A stretch of 64,000 bases of DNA, taken from contig LXYH01000024.1 of assembly GCA_001650895.1 (NCBI GenBank), positions 1 through 64,000 of the forward strand. The letters run 5' to 3'. Source of the stretch: Rhodobacteraceae bacterium EhC02. Lineage in GTDB: Bacteria > Pseudomonadota > Alphaproteobacteria > Rhodobacterales > Rhodobacteraceae. The position numbers and the translations under genes are program-made. The notes below the pieces were generated by a model, which worked only from the letters and a program-made list of their open reading frames with translations, did no database searches and was not told where the DNA came from. Below are positions 1 through 8,630 of the stretch, one piece after another (within the stretch, counting starts at the first letter, position 1; every line of letters begins with the position of its first letter).

Positions 1-1035
1 GGTGCCGGGGCGGGTGGAATATTTGAAGGAATAGGCCTGCCCGTATTCCACCGCGCGGATCAGATCCATCGTCGCCTCGAAATCGGTCTCGGTCTCTTCG
101 GGGAAACCCACGATGAAATCGCCCGACAACAGGATGTCGGGGCGCGCGGCGCGAATGCGTTCGACCAGGCGCAGATACTGTTCCGCAGTATGGCTGCGGT
201 TCATCCGCTTGAGGATGCGGTCGCTGCCCGACTGCACCGGCAGGTGCAGATAGGGCATCAGCTTGGCGCAATCGCCATGGGCCGCGATCAGATCGTCCGA
301 CATGTCGTTGGGATGCGAGGTGGTAAAGCGGATCCGCTCCAGCCCGTCGATGGCGGCCAGCGCCCGGATCAGGCGCGCCAGCGACCAGTCGCCGCCATCG
401 CCGCTGCCGTGATAGGCGTTGACGTTCTGCCCCAGCAGGGTGATCTCGCGCACGCCGCGTTCGACCAGATCGCGCGCCTCTTCCAGGATGCGGGGCGCGG
501 GGCGGCTGACTTCGGCGCCGCGGGTATAGGGCACCACGCAGAAGGCGCAGAACTTGTCGCAACCTTCCTGCACGGTCAGAAAGGCCGTGGGACCGCGCGC
601 GGCCTTGGGGCGGTGGCGCAGGGTCTCGAACTTGTCATCCTCGGGGAAATCGGTGTCGAGCGCCTTTTCGCCCGCCCGCGCCCGCGCCTCGAGCTGTGGC
701 AGACGGTGGTAGCTTTGCGGGCCGACCACCAGATCGACCAGCGGCTGGCGGCGCATGATCTCTTCGCCCTCGGCCTGGGCCACGCAGCCCGCGACGCCGA
801 TCTTGAGGTCGGGATTCCCGGCCTTGAGCGTCTTGAACCGGCCCAGTTCGGAATAGACCTTTTCGGCGGCCTTTTCGCGGATATGGCAGGTATTGAGCAG
901 GATCATGTCCGCATCATCGGGCGTCTGCGTTTCGACATAGCCCTGCCCGCCCAGCGCCTCGGCCATGCGTTCGCTGTCATAGACGTTCATCTGACAGCCA
1001 TAGGTCTTGATATAGAGTTTGCGGGGCGCGCTCAT
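1..1035 (-). CDS. miaB: tRNA-2-methylthio-N6-dimethylallyladenosine synthase MiaB (partial, C-terminus beyond left edge)
   Basis: This is a radical-SAM methylthiotransferase that adds the 2-methylthio group to i6A37 of tRNAs reading UNN codons. The 345 visible residues start [17 protein letters not shown] and cover the N-terminal UPF0004 domain, with candidate Fe-S ligands C14, C50 and C84. The radical SAM domain follows with CxxxCxxC at C159, C163 and C166 (CDKFCAFC). The reading frame is still open at the window edge, so the TRAM domain and stop codon are missing. The gene is divergent from the unknown gene at 1179. Identity is secure from the cysteine spacing and the typical [11 protein letters not shown] and LLGQNVNAY segments. 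Confidence 0.95.
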   Translation of the reverse strand, partial: MSAPRKLYIKTYGCQMNVYDSERMAEALGGQGYVETQTPDDADMILLNTCHIREKAAEKVYSELGRFKTLKAGNPDLKIGVAGCVAQAEGEEIMRRQPLVDLVVGPQSYHRLPQLEARARAGEKALDTDFPEDDKFETLRHRPKAARGPTAFLTVQEGCDKFCAFCVVPYTRGAEVSRPAPRILEEARDLVERGVREITLLGQNVNAYHGSGDGGDWSLARLIRALAAIDGLERIRFTTSHPNDMSDDLIAAHGDCAKLMPYLHLPVQSGSDRILKRMNRSHTAEQYLRLVERIRAARPDILLSGDFIVGFPEETETDFEATMDLIRAVEYGQAYSFKYSTRPGT

Positions 1036-1178
1036 GGGGATGTCCTGCCGGGAATGGTCCTGCTGGTCGAAACAACAACGGTGCCTATACCAGAACAGGG
1101 GTCTCTTGCAATGCGCCCGGATTTCGCGGACCTTGCGGGCGGTAGCAGACAGATCAGGTTCGGGGCGATTTCAGGACG

Positions 1179-2048
1179 ATGCGATACGACAGTCTGAAGG
1201 ATTTTCTGGGCCGGTCGGGCAAGATCCTGGCAAAGGGGCCCGTGGCGCTGATCTTCGCCGAGGACGAGGTCGAACTGGCCTCGACCCTGCGCCATCACCT
1301 GACATCGGGCTTTGCCACGGTGCTTGTCCTGATGCCTGCGGAGCTGTCGCTGGAGGGGGACCTGGCTGCGAAGGTGCACCGGATCGATCTGGACACGCTG
1401 GCACCCGGCATGCTGACCCAGACGGTCAATGCCCTGATCGCCGCGGCGCCGGGTACGTGGTTCTACTACTGCTACAACGCAGAGTACCTGTTCTACCCCT
1501 TCTGCGAAAGCCGCAGCGCGGCAGAGATGCTGGCCTTTCACACCGAGGAACGGCGCGATGCGATGCTGTGCTACGTGATCGATCTCTATGCGGGCGATCT
1601 GGGCGCGCACCCTTCCGCCGTCAGCCTTGAAGACGCCTATCTGGACAAGTCGGGCTATTACGCGCTGGCGCGCAACGATCCCGACAATCACAACCATCCG
1701 CGCGAACGGCAGCTGGATTTCTTCGGCGGGCTGCGCTGGCGCTACGAGGAACATGTGCCCGCACCACGCCGCAAGATCGACCGGATCGCGCTGTTCCGCG
1801 CCAAGCCGGGTCTGGAGCTGCGCGCCGATCACACCTTCAACGACGAGGAATACAATACCTACGCCTGCCCCTGGCATCACAACATCACGGCGGCGATCTG
1901 CTCGTTCCGCACGGCAAAGGCACTGAAGGCCAATCCGGGATCGACCTTCGACATCCACAATTTCCGCTGGCACAATTCGACGCCGTTCGAATGGCATTCA
2001 CGGCAATTGCTAGACCTGGGCCTGATGGAACCCGGCCAGTGGTTCTGA
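1179..2048 (+). CDS. conserved protein of unknown function (possibly glycosyltransferase-like)
   Basis: This encodes 289 residues that I do not recognise with certainty. The first 110 residues look like an alternating alpha/beta domain (VALIFAEDEVEL, TVLVLMPAEL). The C-terminal half is rich in Trp, His and Tyr (NTYACPWHHNITAAICSF, FDIHNFRWHNSTPFEW), which suggests a carbohydrate or nucleotide-sugar binding enzyme. There is no signal peptide and no membrane segment. I recall such proteins being annotated as glycosyltransferase family 2-like in Rhodobacterales, but no clear DxD motif is visible, so that label is a weak inference. The gene stands alone, divergent from miaB. Its codon use resembles the neighbours, so it is very probably a real gene. 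Confidence 0.6.
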   Translation: MRYDSLKDFLGRSGKILAKGPVALIFAEDEVELASTLRHHLTSGFATVLVLMPAELSLEGDLAAKVHRIDLDTLAPGMLTQTVNALIAAAPGTWFYYCYNAEYLFYPFCESRSAAEMLAFHTEERRDAMLCYVIDLYAGDLGAHPSAVSLEDAYLDKSGYYALARNDPDNHNHPRERQLDFFGGLRWRYEEHVPAPRRKIDRIALFRAKPGLELRADHTFNDEEYNTYACPWHHNITAAICSFRTAKALKANPGSTFDIHNFRWHNSTPFEWHSRQLLDLGLMEPGQWF

Positions 2049-2059
2049 ACAGGTAGCGG

Positions 2060-3322
2060 TTATTCCGCAGCCTGCTCCATCGGCCCCAGAATGGCCGGCT
2101 GCGCGTTCAGCACCTCGATGGAAAAGCCCGACAGGCGCTTGTATTTCTCGGCATGCGCGGCCAGGTCGGCACGCGGGATGACATCCTCGATCGTGTCGAA
2201 AGTGCCGCCGCAGCGATCCTCGACCATCTGCATCACCGCATCGGGACCCGCGCCGCGATTGGCGCGCAGGATGCCCTCGGCGCGGGGGCGCATCTCGGCC
2301 TCGTAAGCCTCGAGCGCGGCAGGGGTCACGCCGTGATCACGCAGGGCAGCGCCCAGCTTGCGCGCATCGATGATCGCCTGGCTGGCGCCGTTCGACCCCA
2401 CCGGATAGGTCGCATGGGCCGCGTCCCCCATCAGGGTCACGCGCCCATCGGTCCAGCGCGCCATCGGTTCGCGGTCCACCATCGGATATTCATAGATCGG
2501 GCCCGTGGCGGCGCGGATCATGCCGGGGCAATCGATCCAGCCGAAATCCCAGCCTTCGAAAGCGGGCAGGAAATCGGCAGGATCGGCCGGCTTGTTCCAG
2601 TCGCCCTTGGCCATGGCGCGGCCCGGATCGACTCGCAATTCGGCGATCCAGTTCATCTGCGCCAGACCCGTCTCGGGGTCGGTTGCGGAAATCGGATAGG
2701 ACACGAAGCGCTGCGTGTCATGACCCGCCAGGATCATCGCGGCCCCGCCCAGAAAGGGTACACCAGGGCTGGTGCCGCGCCACATGATGGCACCGTTCCA
2801 GATCGGCTCGCCCTCATCGGGCAGCATCTGCGCCCGGATGGCCGAGCGGATGCCGTCGGCGGCGATCACCAGATCGCCGGTCACGCGCGTGCCGTCGCTC
2901 AGGATCAGCGCCGCACCCTCTGCACCCGTCTCGTAGCGCGCAACCCCCGCCCCCGTGACGACGCAGCCTTCCCCGGCGCGGGCGCGCAGCGCCTCCAGCA
3001 ACAGCATCTGCAACTGGCCCCGGTGGATCGAATATTGTGGCCATGTATAGCCTGCGTATTGCCCGCGCGGCTCGGCCCAGATTTCAAGCCCTGTCTTGGT
3101 ATAGAACCCGTATTGCCGGGTGCGCACGCCGATCGCGTCCAGCCGGTCCTGCAGCCCCAGGTCATAAAGCTCGCGCACCGCGTTGGGCTGTATGTTGATC
3201 CCCACACCCAGGGGGCGCATCTCGCCCACGCGCTCGTAGATGCGGAACGGGATCCCCAGTTGGTGCAGCGTCAGGCCCATGGCCAGGCCCGCAATCCCCG
3301 CGCCTGCGATAAGAACGGTCAT
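2060..3322 (-). CDS. FAD-dependent aromatic monooxygenase (PhzS/UbiH-type flavoprotein)
   Basis: This is a 420-residue class A flavoprotein monooxygenase. It opens with the FAD Rossmann motif GAGIAG (residues 7-12). It carries a DG-type motif (AADGIRSAIR) in the middle and the second FAD motif GDAAHATYPVGSNGA about 310 residues in. The wording MWRGTSPG and NGASQAIIDA is typical of flavoproteins related to 5-methylphenazine-1-carboxylate 1-monooxygenase, but the substrate cannot be read from sequence. I chose the start at 3322 because MTVLIAGAG is the natural N-terminus and an upstream GGAGGG fits; the frame extends further upstream without homology. It lies 84 bases downstream of fabI on the same strand, separated by a copy of the dispersed repeat. 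Confidence 0.85.
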   Translation of the reverse strand: MTVLIAGAGIAGLAMGLTLHQLGIPFRIYERVGEMRPLGVGINIQPNAVRELYDLGLQDRLDAIGVRTRQYGFYTKTGLEIWAEPRGQYAGYTWPQYSIHRGQLQMLLLEALRARAGEGCVVTGAGVARYETGAEGAALILSDGTRVTGDLVIAADGIRSAIRAQMLPDEGEPIWNGAIMWRGTSPGVPFLGGAAMILAGHDTQRFVSYPISATDPETGLAQMNWIAELRVDPGRAMAKGDWNKPADPADFLPAFEGWDFGWIDCPGMIRAATGPIYEYPMVDREPMARWTDGRVTLMGDAAHATYPVGSNGASQAIIDARKLGAALRDHGVTPAALEAYEAEMRPRAEGILRANRGAGPDAVMQMVEDRCGGTFDTIEDVIPRADLAAHAEKYKRLSGFSIEVLNAQPAILGPMEQAAE

Positions 3323-3349
3323 CTGGTGGCCCTCCCCGCGCCTGTGATT

Positions 3350-3369
3350 TCTTCTTGCCTGAAATATCC
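3350..3369 (-). repeat. dispersed intergenic motif GGATATTT-N3-GCAAGAAGA, copy 1
   Basis: This 20-base match reads on the minus strand with N3 = CAG and follows the 3' end of fabI. It is preceded on the minus strand by a GC-rich stretch that includes CTCCGCGGGG. Six copies with an exact match to the fixed positions occur in the window (see findings). Confidence 0.8.
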
Positions 3370-3406
3370 CCCGCGGAGCGTCCCCACCCCGCTGCGGGCG
3401 CTGCAT

Positions 3407-4198
3407 TCAGATATTGTCGGGCTGCGGCATGCCAAGCACGTGATAGCCGCCATCGACGCGGATGATCTCGCCGGTGGTGCAGGCGCCCGCGTCCGAGGCC
3501 AGGTAGACAGCCGTGCCGCCCACCGCCTCGAGCGTGGCGTTCGACCGCAGCGGCGCGTTCATGTCGGTATGCTTGTAGGTCTTGCGCGCACCACCGATGG
3601 CGGCACCGGCCAGCGTCTTCATCGGGCCGGGGCTGATCGCGTTGACGCGGATGCCTTCGGGGCCAAGGTCATTGGCAAGGTAACGCACCGCCGATTCCAG
3701 CGCCGCCTTGGCCACGCCCATGACGTTGTAGAAGGGGGTCACGCGGTTCGATCCCTGGTAGGTCAGGGTCAGGATGGTCCCGCCATTCTCGACCATCAGC
3801 GGATGCGCGCGGCGGGCCACCTCGATCAGCGAATAGCACGAGATATCCAGCGAATTGCGGAAATTGGCGCGGCTGGTGTTCAGGAAGCGCCCGGTCAGTT
3901 CGGTCTTGTCGGAAAAGGCGATGGCATGGACCACGAAATCGATCGTCGGCCAGCGCGCGCCAAGCGCGTCGAAGGCCGCATCGAGGCTGGCATCATCGGT
4001 GACGTCCACATCGACCATGAAATCCGACCCGACGCTTTCCGCCAGCGGCTTCAGGCGCGAACCGAACGCCTCGCCCTGGTAGGTAAAGGCCAGTTCTGCC
4101 CCCGCCTCGCTCATGGCCTTTGCGATCCCCCAGGCGATCGAGCGTTCATTGGCGACCCCCATGATCAGGCCGCGTTTGCCCTGCATCTGTCCCGTCAT
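3407..4198 (-). CDS. fabI: enoyl-[acyl-carrier-protein] reductase (NADH) FabI
   Basis: This catalyses the last step of each fatty acid elongation cycle, reducing trans-2-enoyl-ACP. The protein has 263 residues, the usual length. It has the FabI-specific cofactor region GLIMGVANERSIAWG in place of a classical Gly-rich loop. The catalytic pair Tyr-x6-Lys appears in YNVMGVAK, and the C-terminal SGAL-type segment is represented by RVDGGYHVLGM. It starts 6 bases after the fabB stop and is surely co-transcribed with it. An internal Met at residue 5 (MQGKRGL) is an alternative start. Confidence 0.97.
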   Translation of the reverse strand: MTGQMQGKRGLIMGVANERSIAWGIAKAMSEAGAELAFTYQGEAFGSRLKPLAESVGSDFMVDVDVTDDASLDAAFDALGARWPTIDFVVHAIAFSDKTELTGRFLNTSRANFRNSLDISCYSLIEVARRAHPLMVENGGTILTLTYQGSNRVTPFYNVMGVAKAALESAVRYLANDLGPEGIRVNAISPGPMKTLAGAAIGGARKTYKHTDMNAPLRSNATLEAVGGTAVYLASDAGACTTGEIIRVDGGYHVLGMPQPDNI

Positions 4199-4204
4199 GT
4201 CAGA

Positions 4205-5434
4205 TCACCCGTGATATTTCGACAAAAGCATCGATCCGTTGGTGCCGCCAAAGCCGAAGCTGTTGGTCATCACCGTGTCCAGCCCGGCGTTGTCGATGCG
4301 TGTGGTCGCGATCTCGCCCGCGTCGATGGCGGGGTCCAGCGTGGCCACGTTGATCGAGGGCGCGATGAAATCGTTTTGCAGCATCAGCAGGCAATAGATC
4401 GCCTCCTGCGCGCCGGTGGCGCCCTGGCTGTGGCCGGTCATGGATTTGGTCGAACTGATCAGCGGCGTGTTGCCCCGGCCGAAGACGCGGCGCACGGCCT
4501 CGACCTCGCCGACGTCACCGACGGGGGTCGATGTGCCATGAGCGTTGATATAGCCGACCTTGCGGTCCTTGTTCAGGCCCGCCAGCGCAAGGCGCATGGC
4601 GCGTTCGCCGCCCTCGCCCGAGGGGGCGACCATGTCATGGCCGTCGGATGTGGCGGCATAGCCGGTGACTTCGGCGTAGATTTTCGCGCCGCGCGCCAGG
4701 GCGTGCTCCAGGTCTTCCAGCACGACGATGCCGCCGCCGCCCGCGATCACGAACCCGTCGCGATCCGCGTCGAAGGCGCGCGAGGCCAGTTCGGGCGTGT
4801 CGTTGTACTTGCTGCTCATCGCGCCCATCGCATCGAAGAGGCAGGACAGCGTCCAGTCCAGTTCCTCGCCGCCGCCCGCGAACATGATGTCCTGCTTGCC
4901 CATCATGATCTGTTCGGCCGCATTGCCGATGCAATGCAGCGAGGTCGAGCAGGCCGAGGTGATGGAATAGTTGATGCCCTTTATCTTGTAGGCCGTGCTG
5001 AGGTTGGCCGACACGGTCGAGGACATGCATTTCGGCACCGCGAAGGGTCCGATCCGCTTGGGGCTGCCATTGGCCAGCACGGTCTGATGCGCCAGCAGCA
5101 TGGCCGAGGTGGATGGCCCGCCCGATCCGGCCACAAGCCCGGTGCGCTCGTTCGAGATGTCGGCCTCGGTCAGGCCCGCATCGGCGATGGCCTGGCCCAT
5201 GGCGATATGGGCATAAGCCGCGCCCGGCCCCATGAAGCGCAGGGTGCGCTTGTCCACGTGTTCGGTGATGTCCAGCTTGACGTCGCCCGCGATCTGGCTG
5301 CGGAACCCGTGTTCCTGCATCGCCGCATTGGCGCGGATACCCGAGCGGCCCGCCCTGAGCGAGTCCAGAACCTCGGAGGCATTGTTGCCGATGCTGGACA
5401 CGATCCCCAGCCCTGTAACGACGACGCGGCGCAT
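4205..5434 (-). CDS. fabB: beta-ketoacyl-ACP synthase I FabB
   Basis: This is the condensing enzyme of unsaturated fatty acid synthesis, acting together with FabA. The protein has 409 residues. The active-site triad of the KAS family is visible: Cys in SACSTSLHC, His in [11 protein letters not shown] and His in [13 protein letters not shown] chose the start at 5434 because [16 protein letters not shown] is the conserved N-terminus. The frame is open upstream of it but has no family similarity. The gene lies 201 bases downstream of fabA and directly upstream of fabI, the classical alphaproteobacterial fabA-fabB-fabI arrangement. Confidence 0.97.
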   Translation of the reverse strand: MRRVVVTGLGIVSSIGNNASEVLDSLRAGRSGIRANAAMQEHGFRSQIAGDVKLDITEHVDKRTLRFMGPGAAYAHIAMGQAIADAGLTEADISNERTGLVAGSGGPSTSAMLLAHQTVLANGSPKRIGPFAVPKCMSSTVSANLSTAYKIKGINYSITSACSTSLHCIGNAAEQIMMGKQDIMFAGGGEELDWTLSCLFDAMGAMSSKYNDTPELASRAFDADRDGFVIAGGGGIVVLEDLEHALARGAKIYAEVTGYAATSDGHDMVAPSGEGGERAMRLALAGLNKDRKVGYINAHGTSTPVGDVGEVEAVRRVFGRGNTPLISSTKSMTGHSQGATGAQEAIYCLLMLQNDFIAPSINVATLDPAIDAGEIATTRIDNAGLDTVMTNSFGFGGTNGSMLLSKYHG

Positions 5435-5578
5435 GGACGCCCTCCCTTCAATTGGCTTTGGCCTGTGTAGGACAGCAGGGGTTGAGGGGCAAGCGCTTAG
5501 GCGGGGTTGGGGCGCGTCGGCCATGCGGATGGTGTCACGGCCCCGCATATGCAAGGCGGATCATGCCGCCAGTCACGC

Positions 5579-5611
5579 AAAATCGCCAACCCGGCTGGCG
5601 GGCGGGCGATT
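5579..5611 (-). terminator. possible terminator or attenuator between fabA and fabB
   Basis: On the minus strand AATCGCC (5611-5605) pairs with GGCGATT (5587-5581), and the right arm runs into TTTT. The loop is long (17 bases) and GC-rich. It would reduce read-through from fabA to fabB, although the two are usually co-transcribed. The call rests on the inverted repeat alone. Confidence 0.4.
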
Positions 5612-5635
5612 GCGCGTCGGGATTGCGCGGAAACC

Positions 5636-6145
5636 TCAGCTTTCGCTGAGGGCGACCTTCATGTCCTTGACCTGGTAGATCACTTCGCCATCGGCCTCGA
5701 CGATGCCGTCGGCGACGCCCATGGTCAGGCGGCGGGTCTGGATCGCCTTGGTGAAATCGACCTTGTAGGTCAGCATCTTGCGGTCGGGGCGGACCATGCC
5801 GGTCAGCTTGACCTCGCCCACACCCAGCGCATAGCCGCGCCCTTGCCAGCCGCGCCAGCCCAGGTTGAAGCCGGTCAGCTGCCACAGGCCGTCAAGGCCA
5901 AGGCATCCCGGCATGATCGGGTTGCCGGGAAAATGGCAGGAAAAGAACCACAGGTCGGGATGGATGTCGAACTCGGCCACCACATGCCCCTTGCCATGGG
6001 CGCCGCCATCCTCGGAAATCTCGGTGATGCGGTCCATCATCAGCATCGGCGGTTCGGGAAGCTGGGCATTGCCGGGGCCGAACAGCTCGCCGCGCGCGCA
6101 TTTCAGCAGGTCTTCCTTGTCGAAACGGTTCGGATACTGGGCCAT
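5636..6145 (-). CDS. fabA: 3-hydroxydecanoyl-ACP dehydratase/isomerase FabA
   Basis: This enzyme introduces the cis double bond in anaerobic unsaturated fatty acid synthesis. The 169-residue length matches the family. The active-site His71 lies in the family signature [18 protein letters not shown] and the active-site Asp85 closes the same stretch, matching His70/Asp84 of E. coli FabA. It is the first gene of the minus-strand fab block and is divergent from irr, a pairing common in Rhodobacterales. No FadR- or FabR-like operator was recognised in the shared upstream region. Confidence 0.97.
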   Translation of the reverse strand: MAQYPNRFDKEDLLKCARGELFGPGNAQLPEPPMLMMDRITEISEDGGAHGKGHVVAEFDIHPDLWFFSCHFPGNPIMPGCLGLDGLWQLTGFNLGWRGWQGRGYALGVGEVKLTGMVRPDRKMLTYKVDFTKAIQTRRLTMGVADGIVEADGEVIYQVKDMKVALSES

Positions 6146-6297
6146 CGAGGCACTGTCCTTTTCTGGTCTGTGTCGTCTGTCTCACTGCCATGCGGCCTGA
6201 CCCCTCTAGCACCCGCTTGGCGCCCCATGCAAGCCTGCCTGCGGTCAGCCGGCCGGACCCGCCCCGCCCGGCATCGGGCATGTCTGCCTGTTTGCAA

Positions 6298-6326
6298 TTG
6301 AATTTTTCCCGCCACGGGCTTTATAA
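6298..6326 (+). promoter_or_regulatory. sigma70-type promoter of irr
   Basis: TTGAAT (6298-6303) and TTATAA (6321-6326) are separated by 17 bases in an AT-rich island, directly upstream of the Irr gene. Transcription would begin near 6333. That leaves a leader of only about 13 to 20 bases before the two candidate ATG codons. Confidence 0.6.
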
Positions 6327-6345
6327 GGGGTAGAGATTGGAACGG

Positions 6346-6804
6346 ATGACAATGACCAAGCTGACGACATCTGACGCGGGCAGCCGCCAGACAGAGCAGA
6401 CACAGGCCCGCGGCGCCCTCTGGCTGGCCACGGCCGGGCTGCGCCCGACACGCCAGCGCGTGGCGCTTGCGGCCCTTCTGGTCGGCGATGGCGAACATCG
6501 GCATGTGACGGCGGAGAGCCTGTTCGCCGCAGCCCAGGAGGGGGGAGAGCGCGTCTCGCTCGCCACCGTCTACAACACGCTGCGCGCCTTCTGCGAGGCC
6601 GGGTTGATGCACGAGATCACGGTCGACGGCACGAAAAGCTATTTCGACACCAATACCCATGACCATCCGCATTTCTACTGGGAGGACAGCGGCACGCTGA
6701 CCGATGCGCCCAGCGAAGAGCTCGAGATCGTGCGGATCCCCAACGCCCCCGAGGGCGCCGAGATCGCGGCGGTCGACGTGGTGATCCGGCTGCGCCGCAA
6801 GTAG
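6346..6804 (+). CDS. irr: iron response regulator Irr (Fur family)
   Basis: This is a haem-responsive Fur-family repressor/activator that controls iron and haem genes in Alphaproteobacteria. The winged-helix domain is visible (LRPTRQRVALAALL and TVYNTLRAFCEAGL). The dimerisation domain has the His-rich segment THDHPHFYWED, characteristic of Irr. The zinc-binding CxxC pairs of classical Fur are absent. The start is uncertain: ATG at 6346 or 6352 lies just downstream of the likely transcription start, while a TTG at 6337 would sit almost on it. Chosen length is 152 residues. Its divergence from fabA is typical for the order. Confidence 0.88.
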   Translation: MTMTKLTTSDAGSRQTEQTQARGALWLATAGLRPTRQRVALAALLVGDGEHRHVTAESLFAAAQEGGERVSLATVYNTLRAFCEAGLMHEITVDGTKSYFDTNTHDHPHFYWEDSGTLTDAPSEELEIVRIPNAPEGAEIAAVDVVIRLRRK

Positions 6805-6832
6805 GCTTTCACAGGCATTGAATGACCGGGCG

Positions 6833-6854
6833 CGCCCTGCCACTGTGCAGGGCG
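6833..6854 (+). terminator. hairpin between irr and the quinone oxidoreductase gene
   Basis: CGCCCTGC (6833-6840) pairs perfectly with GCAGGGCG (6847-6854) across a 6-base loop, 29 bases after the irr stop. No T-run follows. It could be a weak terminator or an mRNA 3'-end stabiliser. Confidence 0.35.
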
Positions 6855-6888
6855 TCCGCGCTGTCACGACCCAAGGAAAGACCGACCC

Positions 6889-7878
6889 ATGAAAGCGATC
6901 ACCTATTCCGCCTTCGGCGCCGCCGCCGATGTGCTGCATCTGACCGACCTTCCGACACCCGCCCCCGCGCCGGGCGAAGTGCTGGTCCGCCTGACCCATT
7001 CCGGCGTGAACCCGTCCGATGTGAAGGCCCGCGCCGGATCGCGGCCAGGCGTGACGGCACCGCCGTTTCCGGTCATCGTGCCGCATTCGGACGGGGCCGG
7101 GGTGATCGCGGCGGTAGGTGACGGCGTCGAGAAGGCGCGCATCGGACAGCGGGTCTGGATCTGGAACGGCCAGTGGCGCCGCCCCTACGGCACCGCGGCC
7201 GAGATGATCGCCCTGCCCGCGGCCCAGGCCGTGGCCCTGCCCGAAGCCATGAGCAATGCGGAAGGTGCGACCATGGGCATTCCGGGGCTGACGGCGGCGC
7301 ATTGCGTCTTCGGCGGCGGCAATGTCAGCGGCCAGAACCTGCTGGTGTCGGGCGGCGCGGGCGCCGTGGGCCATGACGCGGTGCAACTGGCCGTCTGGGG
7401 TGGCGCGCGGGTGATCGCCACCGCCTCGGTTGCGGACTTTGACCGGGTGCGCGCCGCGGGGGCCGATACCGTGCTGGATTACCGCGACCCGGATCTTGCC
7501 GCGAAGCTGCTGGACCTGACCGGCGGGCGCGGCGTCGATCGGGCCATCGAGGTGGAATTCGGGCGCAACGCGGCCATGCTGGCACAGACAGTGGCCGAGA
7601 ACGGCAGCATCGCGGCCTATGGCTCCGCGCAGGAGATGAACCCGGTGCTACCCTTCGGCGCCTACCTGTTCCGCGCCATCACGATCGACGTGGTGCTGAT
7701 CTACCTTCTGCCCGAGGCCCAGCGCAGCACCGCGATCGGGCTGTTGCACCGCGCCAATGCGGCAGGCGCATTGAAACCGGCGATCCATGGGCATTTCGCG
7801 CTTGCCGATTGCGCCGCCGCCCACAGGGCGGTCGAGGCCGGCCGCCGGTCAGGCGCGGTGCTGCTGGATATCGGCTGA
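6889..7878 (+). CDS. NADPH:quinone oxidoreductase-like protein (zinc-free MDR family)
   Basis: This encodes 329 residues of the medium-chain dehydrogenase/reductase superfamily. It has an N-terminal GroES-like domain (GEVLVRLTHSGVNPSDVK), a Rossmann domain with the nucleotide loop SGGAGAVGHDAVQLA and a C-terminal catalytic lid. The zinc ligands of alcohol dehydrogenases are missing, which places it with the zeta-crystallin/QOR group that reduces quinones or enones with NADPH. The real substrate is unknown. A hairpin separates it from irr and a strong GC hairpin follows its stop, so it is probably monocistronic. Confidence 0.85.
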   Translation: MKAITYSAFGAAADVLHLTDLPTPAPAPGEVLVRLTHSGVNPSDVKARAGSRPGVTAPPFPVIVPHSDGAGVIAAVGDGVEKARIGQRVWIWNGQWRRPYGTAAEMIALPAAQAVALPEAMSNAEGATMGIPGLTAAHCVFGGGNVSGQNLLVSGGAGAVGHDAVQLAVWGGARVIATASVADFDRVRAAGADTVLDYRDPDLAAKLLDLTGGRGVDRAIEVEFGRNAAMLAQTVAENGSIAAYGSAQEMNPVLPFGAYLFRAITIDVVLIYLLPEAQRSTAIGLLHRANAAGALKPAIHGHFALADCAAAHRAVEAGRRSGAVLLDIG

Positions 7879-7913
7879 GGGGGGGCTGTCTGCCCCCCCG
7901 TCCCTGCGGGACG
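7879..7913 (+). terminator. double GC-rich hairpin after the quinone oxidoreductase gene
   Basis: GGGGGGGC (7879-7886) pairs with GCCCCCCC (7892-7899) across 5 bases, starting on the base after the stop codon. A second small hairpin CGTCCC-TGC-GGGACG covers 7899-7913. There is no T-run, but a copy of the dispersed AT-rich motif follows ten bases later. It probably acts as a 3' end between convergent genes. Confidence 0.5.
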
Positions 7914-7922
7914 TCCCCCCGA

Positions 7923-7942
7923 GGATATTTGCGGCAAGAAGA
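7923..7942 (+). repeat. dispersed intergenic motif GGATATTT-N3-GCAAGAAGA, copy 2
   Basis: An exact match with N3 = GCG. It lies directly after the double hairpin and ends three bases before the stop of the convergent gene at 7945. Confidence 0.8.
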
Positions 7943-7944
7943 CG

Positions 7945-8538
7945 TCAGCCCGTCTTGCGGGGTGCCAACCGTTCGCGGCTGGCGGCAAGGCCGTCCTGAA
8001 ATCCTTCGGCATCACCATAGTCGACGAATTGCGCGTAATGGGCATGCTGCGCCCCGATGCGGGCGGCATGTTTGATCGGGCACCAATAGGCCTCGGTCCG
8101 GCCAGCGACCTCCTGCACATAGCCGATCAGCCCGTTGCAATAGCCGCAGTAGATGCAGTTGAGTTTCTGCAACGCGTTCAGATAGGCCAGGTGATGCCGG
8201 TCGATGCGGATGAAATCGGCGCGGCGCACCGGCTGGATGCGGTAGATCGGAAAGCAGACCCGCTGATAGATCGTGACCATGAGGTCGAGCAACGCGAAAG
8301 GGATGATCAGGCTGTAGATCACGGGCGCGCTGAGCACCACAAGCGGCCGGGTACCGCGCAGGAAATCCGACAGGCGCACCCGAAAGGCGCGGTGCCGGCG
8401 CCGGGCCTCTTCGTCGAAGATGATGCGCCCGTTCTCCAACCGGTAGCGAAAGGCCTCGCTGCGGCGGTCGAATTCGGCCTCAAGCTGGTCCTGAAGTTCG
8501 CGCATGCGGCCAAGAAGCGTCTCGACGGGGGTGGTCAT
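7945..8538 (-). CDS. conserved membrane protein with CxxCxxC cluster, unknown function
   Basis: This encodes 197 residues that I cannot assign to a named family. The N-terminal 60 residues are charged and helical. A hydrophobic stretch follows (LVVLSAPVIYSLIIPFALLD), probably one or two membrane segments. The C-terminal third is soluble and contains NCIYCGYCNG, then WCPIKHA and several His residues (GAQHAHYAQF), which looks like a metal or Fe-S site on the cytoplasmic side. Similar proteins occur in Rhodobacterales as hypotheticals, from memory. It is convergent with the quinone oxidoreductase gene and stands alone. Confidence 0.75.
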   Translation of the reverse strand: MTTPVETLLGRMRELQDQLEAEFDRRSEAFRYRLENGRIIFDEEARRRHRAFRVRLSDFLRGTRPLVVLSAPVIYSLIIPFALLDLMVTIYQRVCFPIYRIQPVRRADFIRIDRHHLAYLNALQKLNCIYCGYCNGLIGYVQEVAGRTEAYWCPIKHAARIGAQHAHYAQFVDYGDAEGFQDGLAASRERLAPRKTG

Positions 8539-8630
8539 GGCCTGTCTCCCGGGATGATGGCTGGACCCATCATAGAAAAGGCGCGGGGCAAATCCACCCC
8601 GCGCCTTGCGCCGCTTGGGCCTGCGGCGGA

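Noticed and set aside
2153-5470. A 1105-codon open frame on the plus strand
   Set aside because: It is antisense to the flavin monooxygenase, fabI and fabB, which are certain genes. The protein is Arg/His/Gly/Asp-rich without domains. It arises from codon bias in GC-rich DNA.
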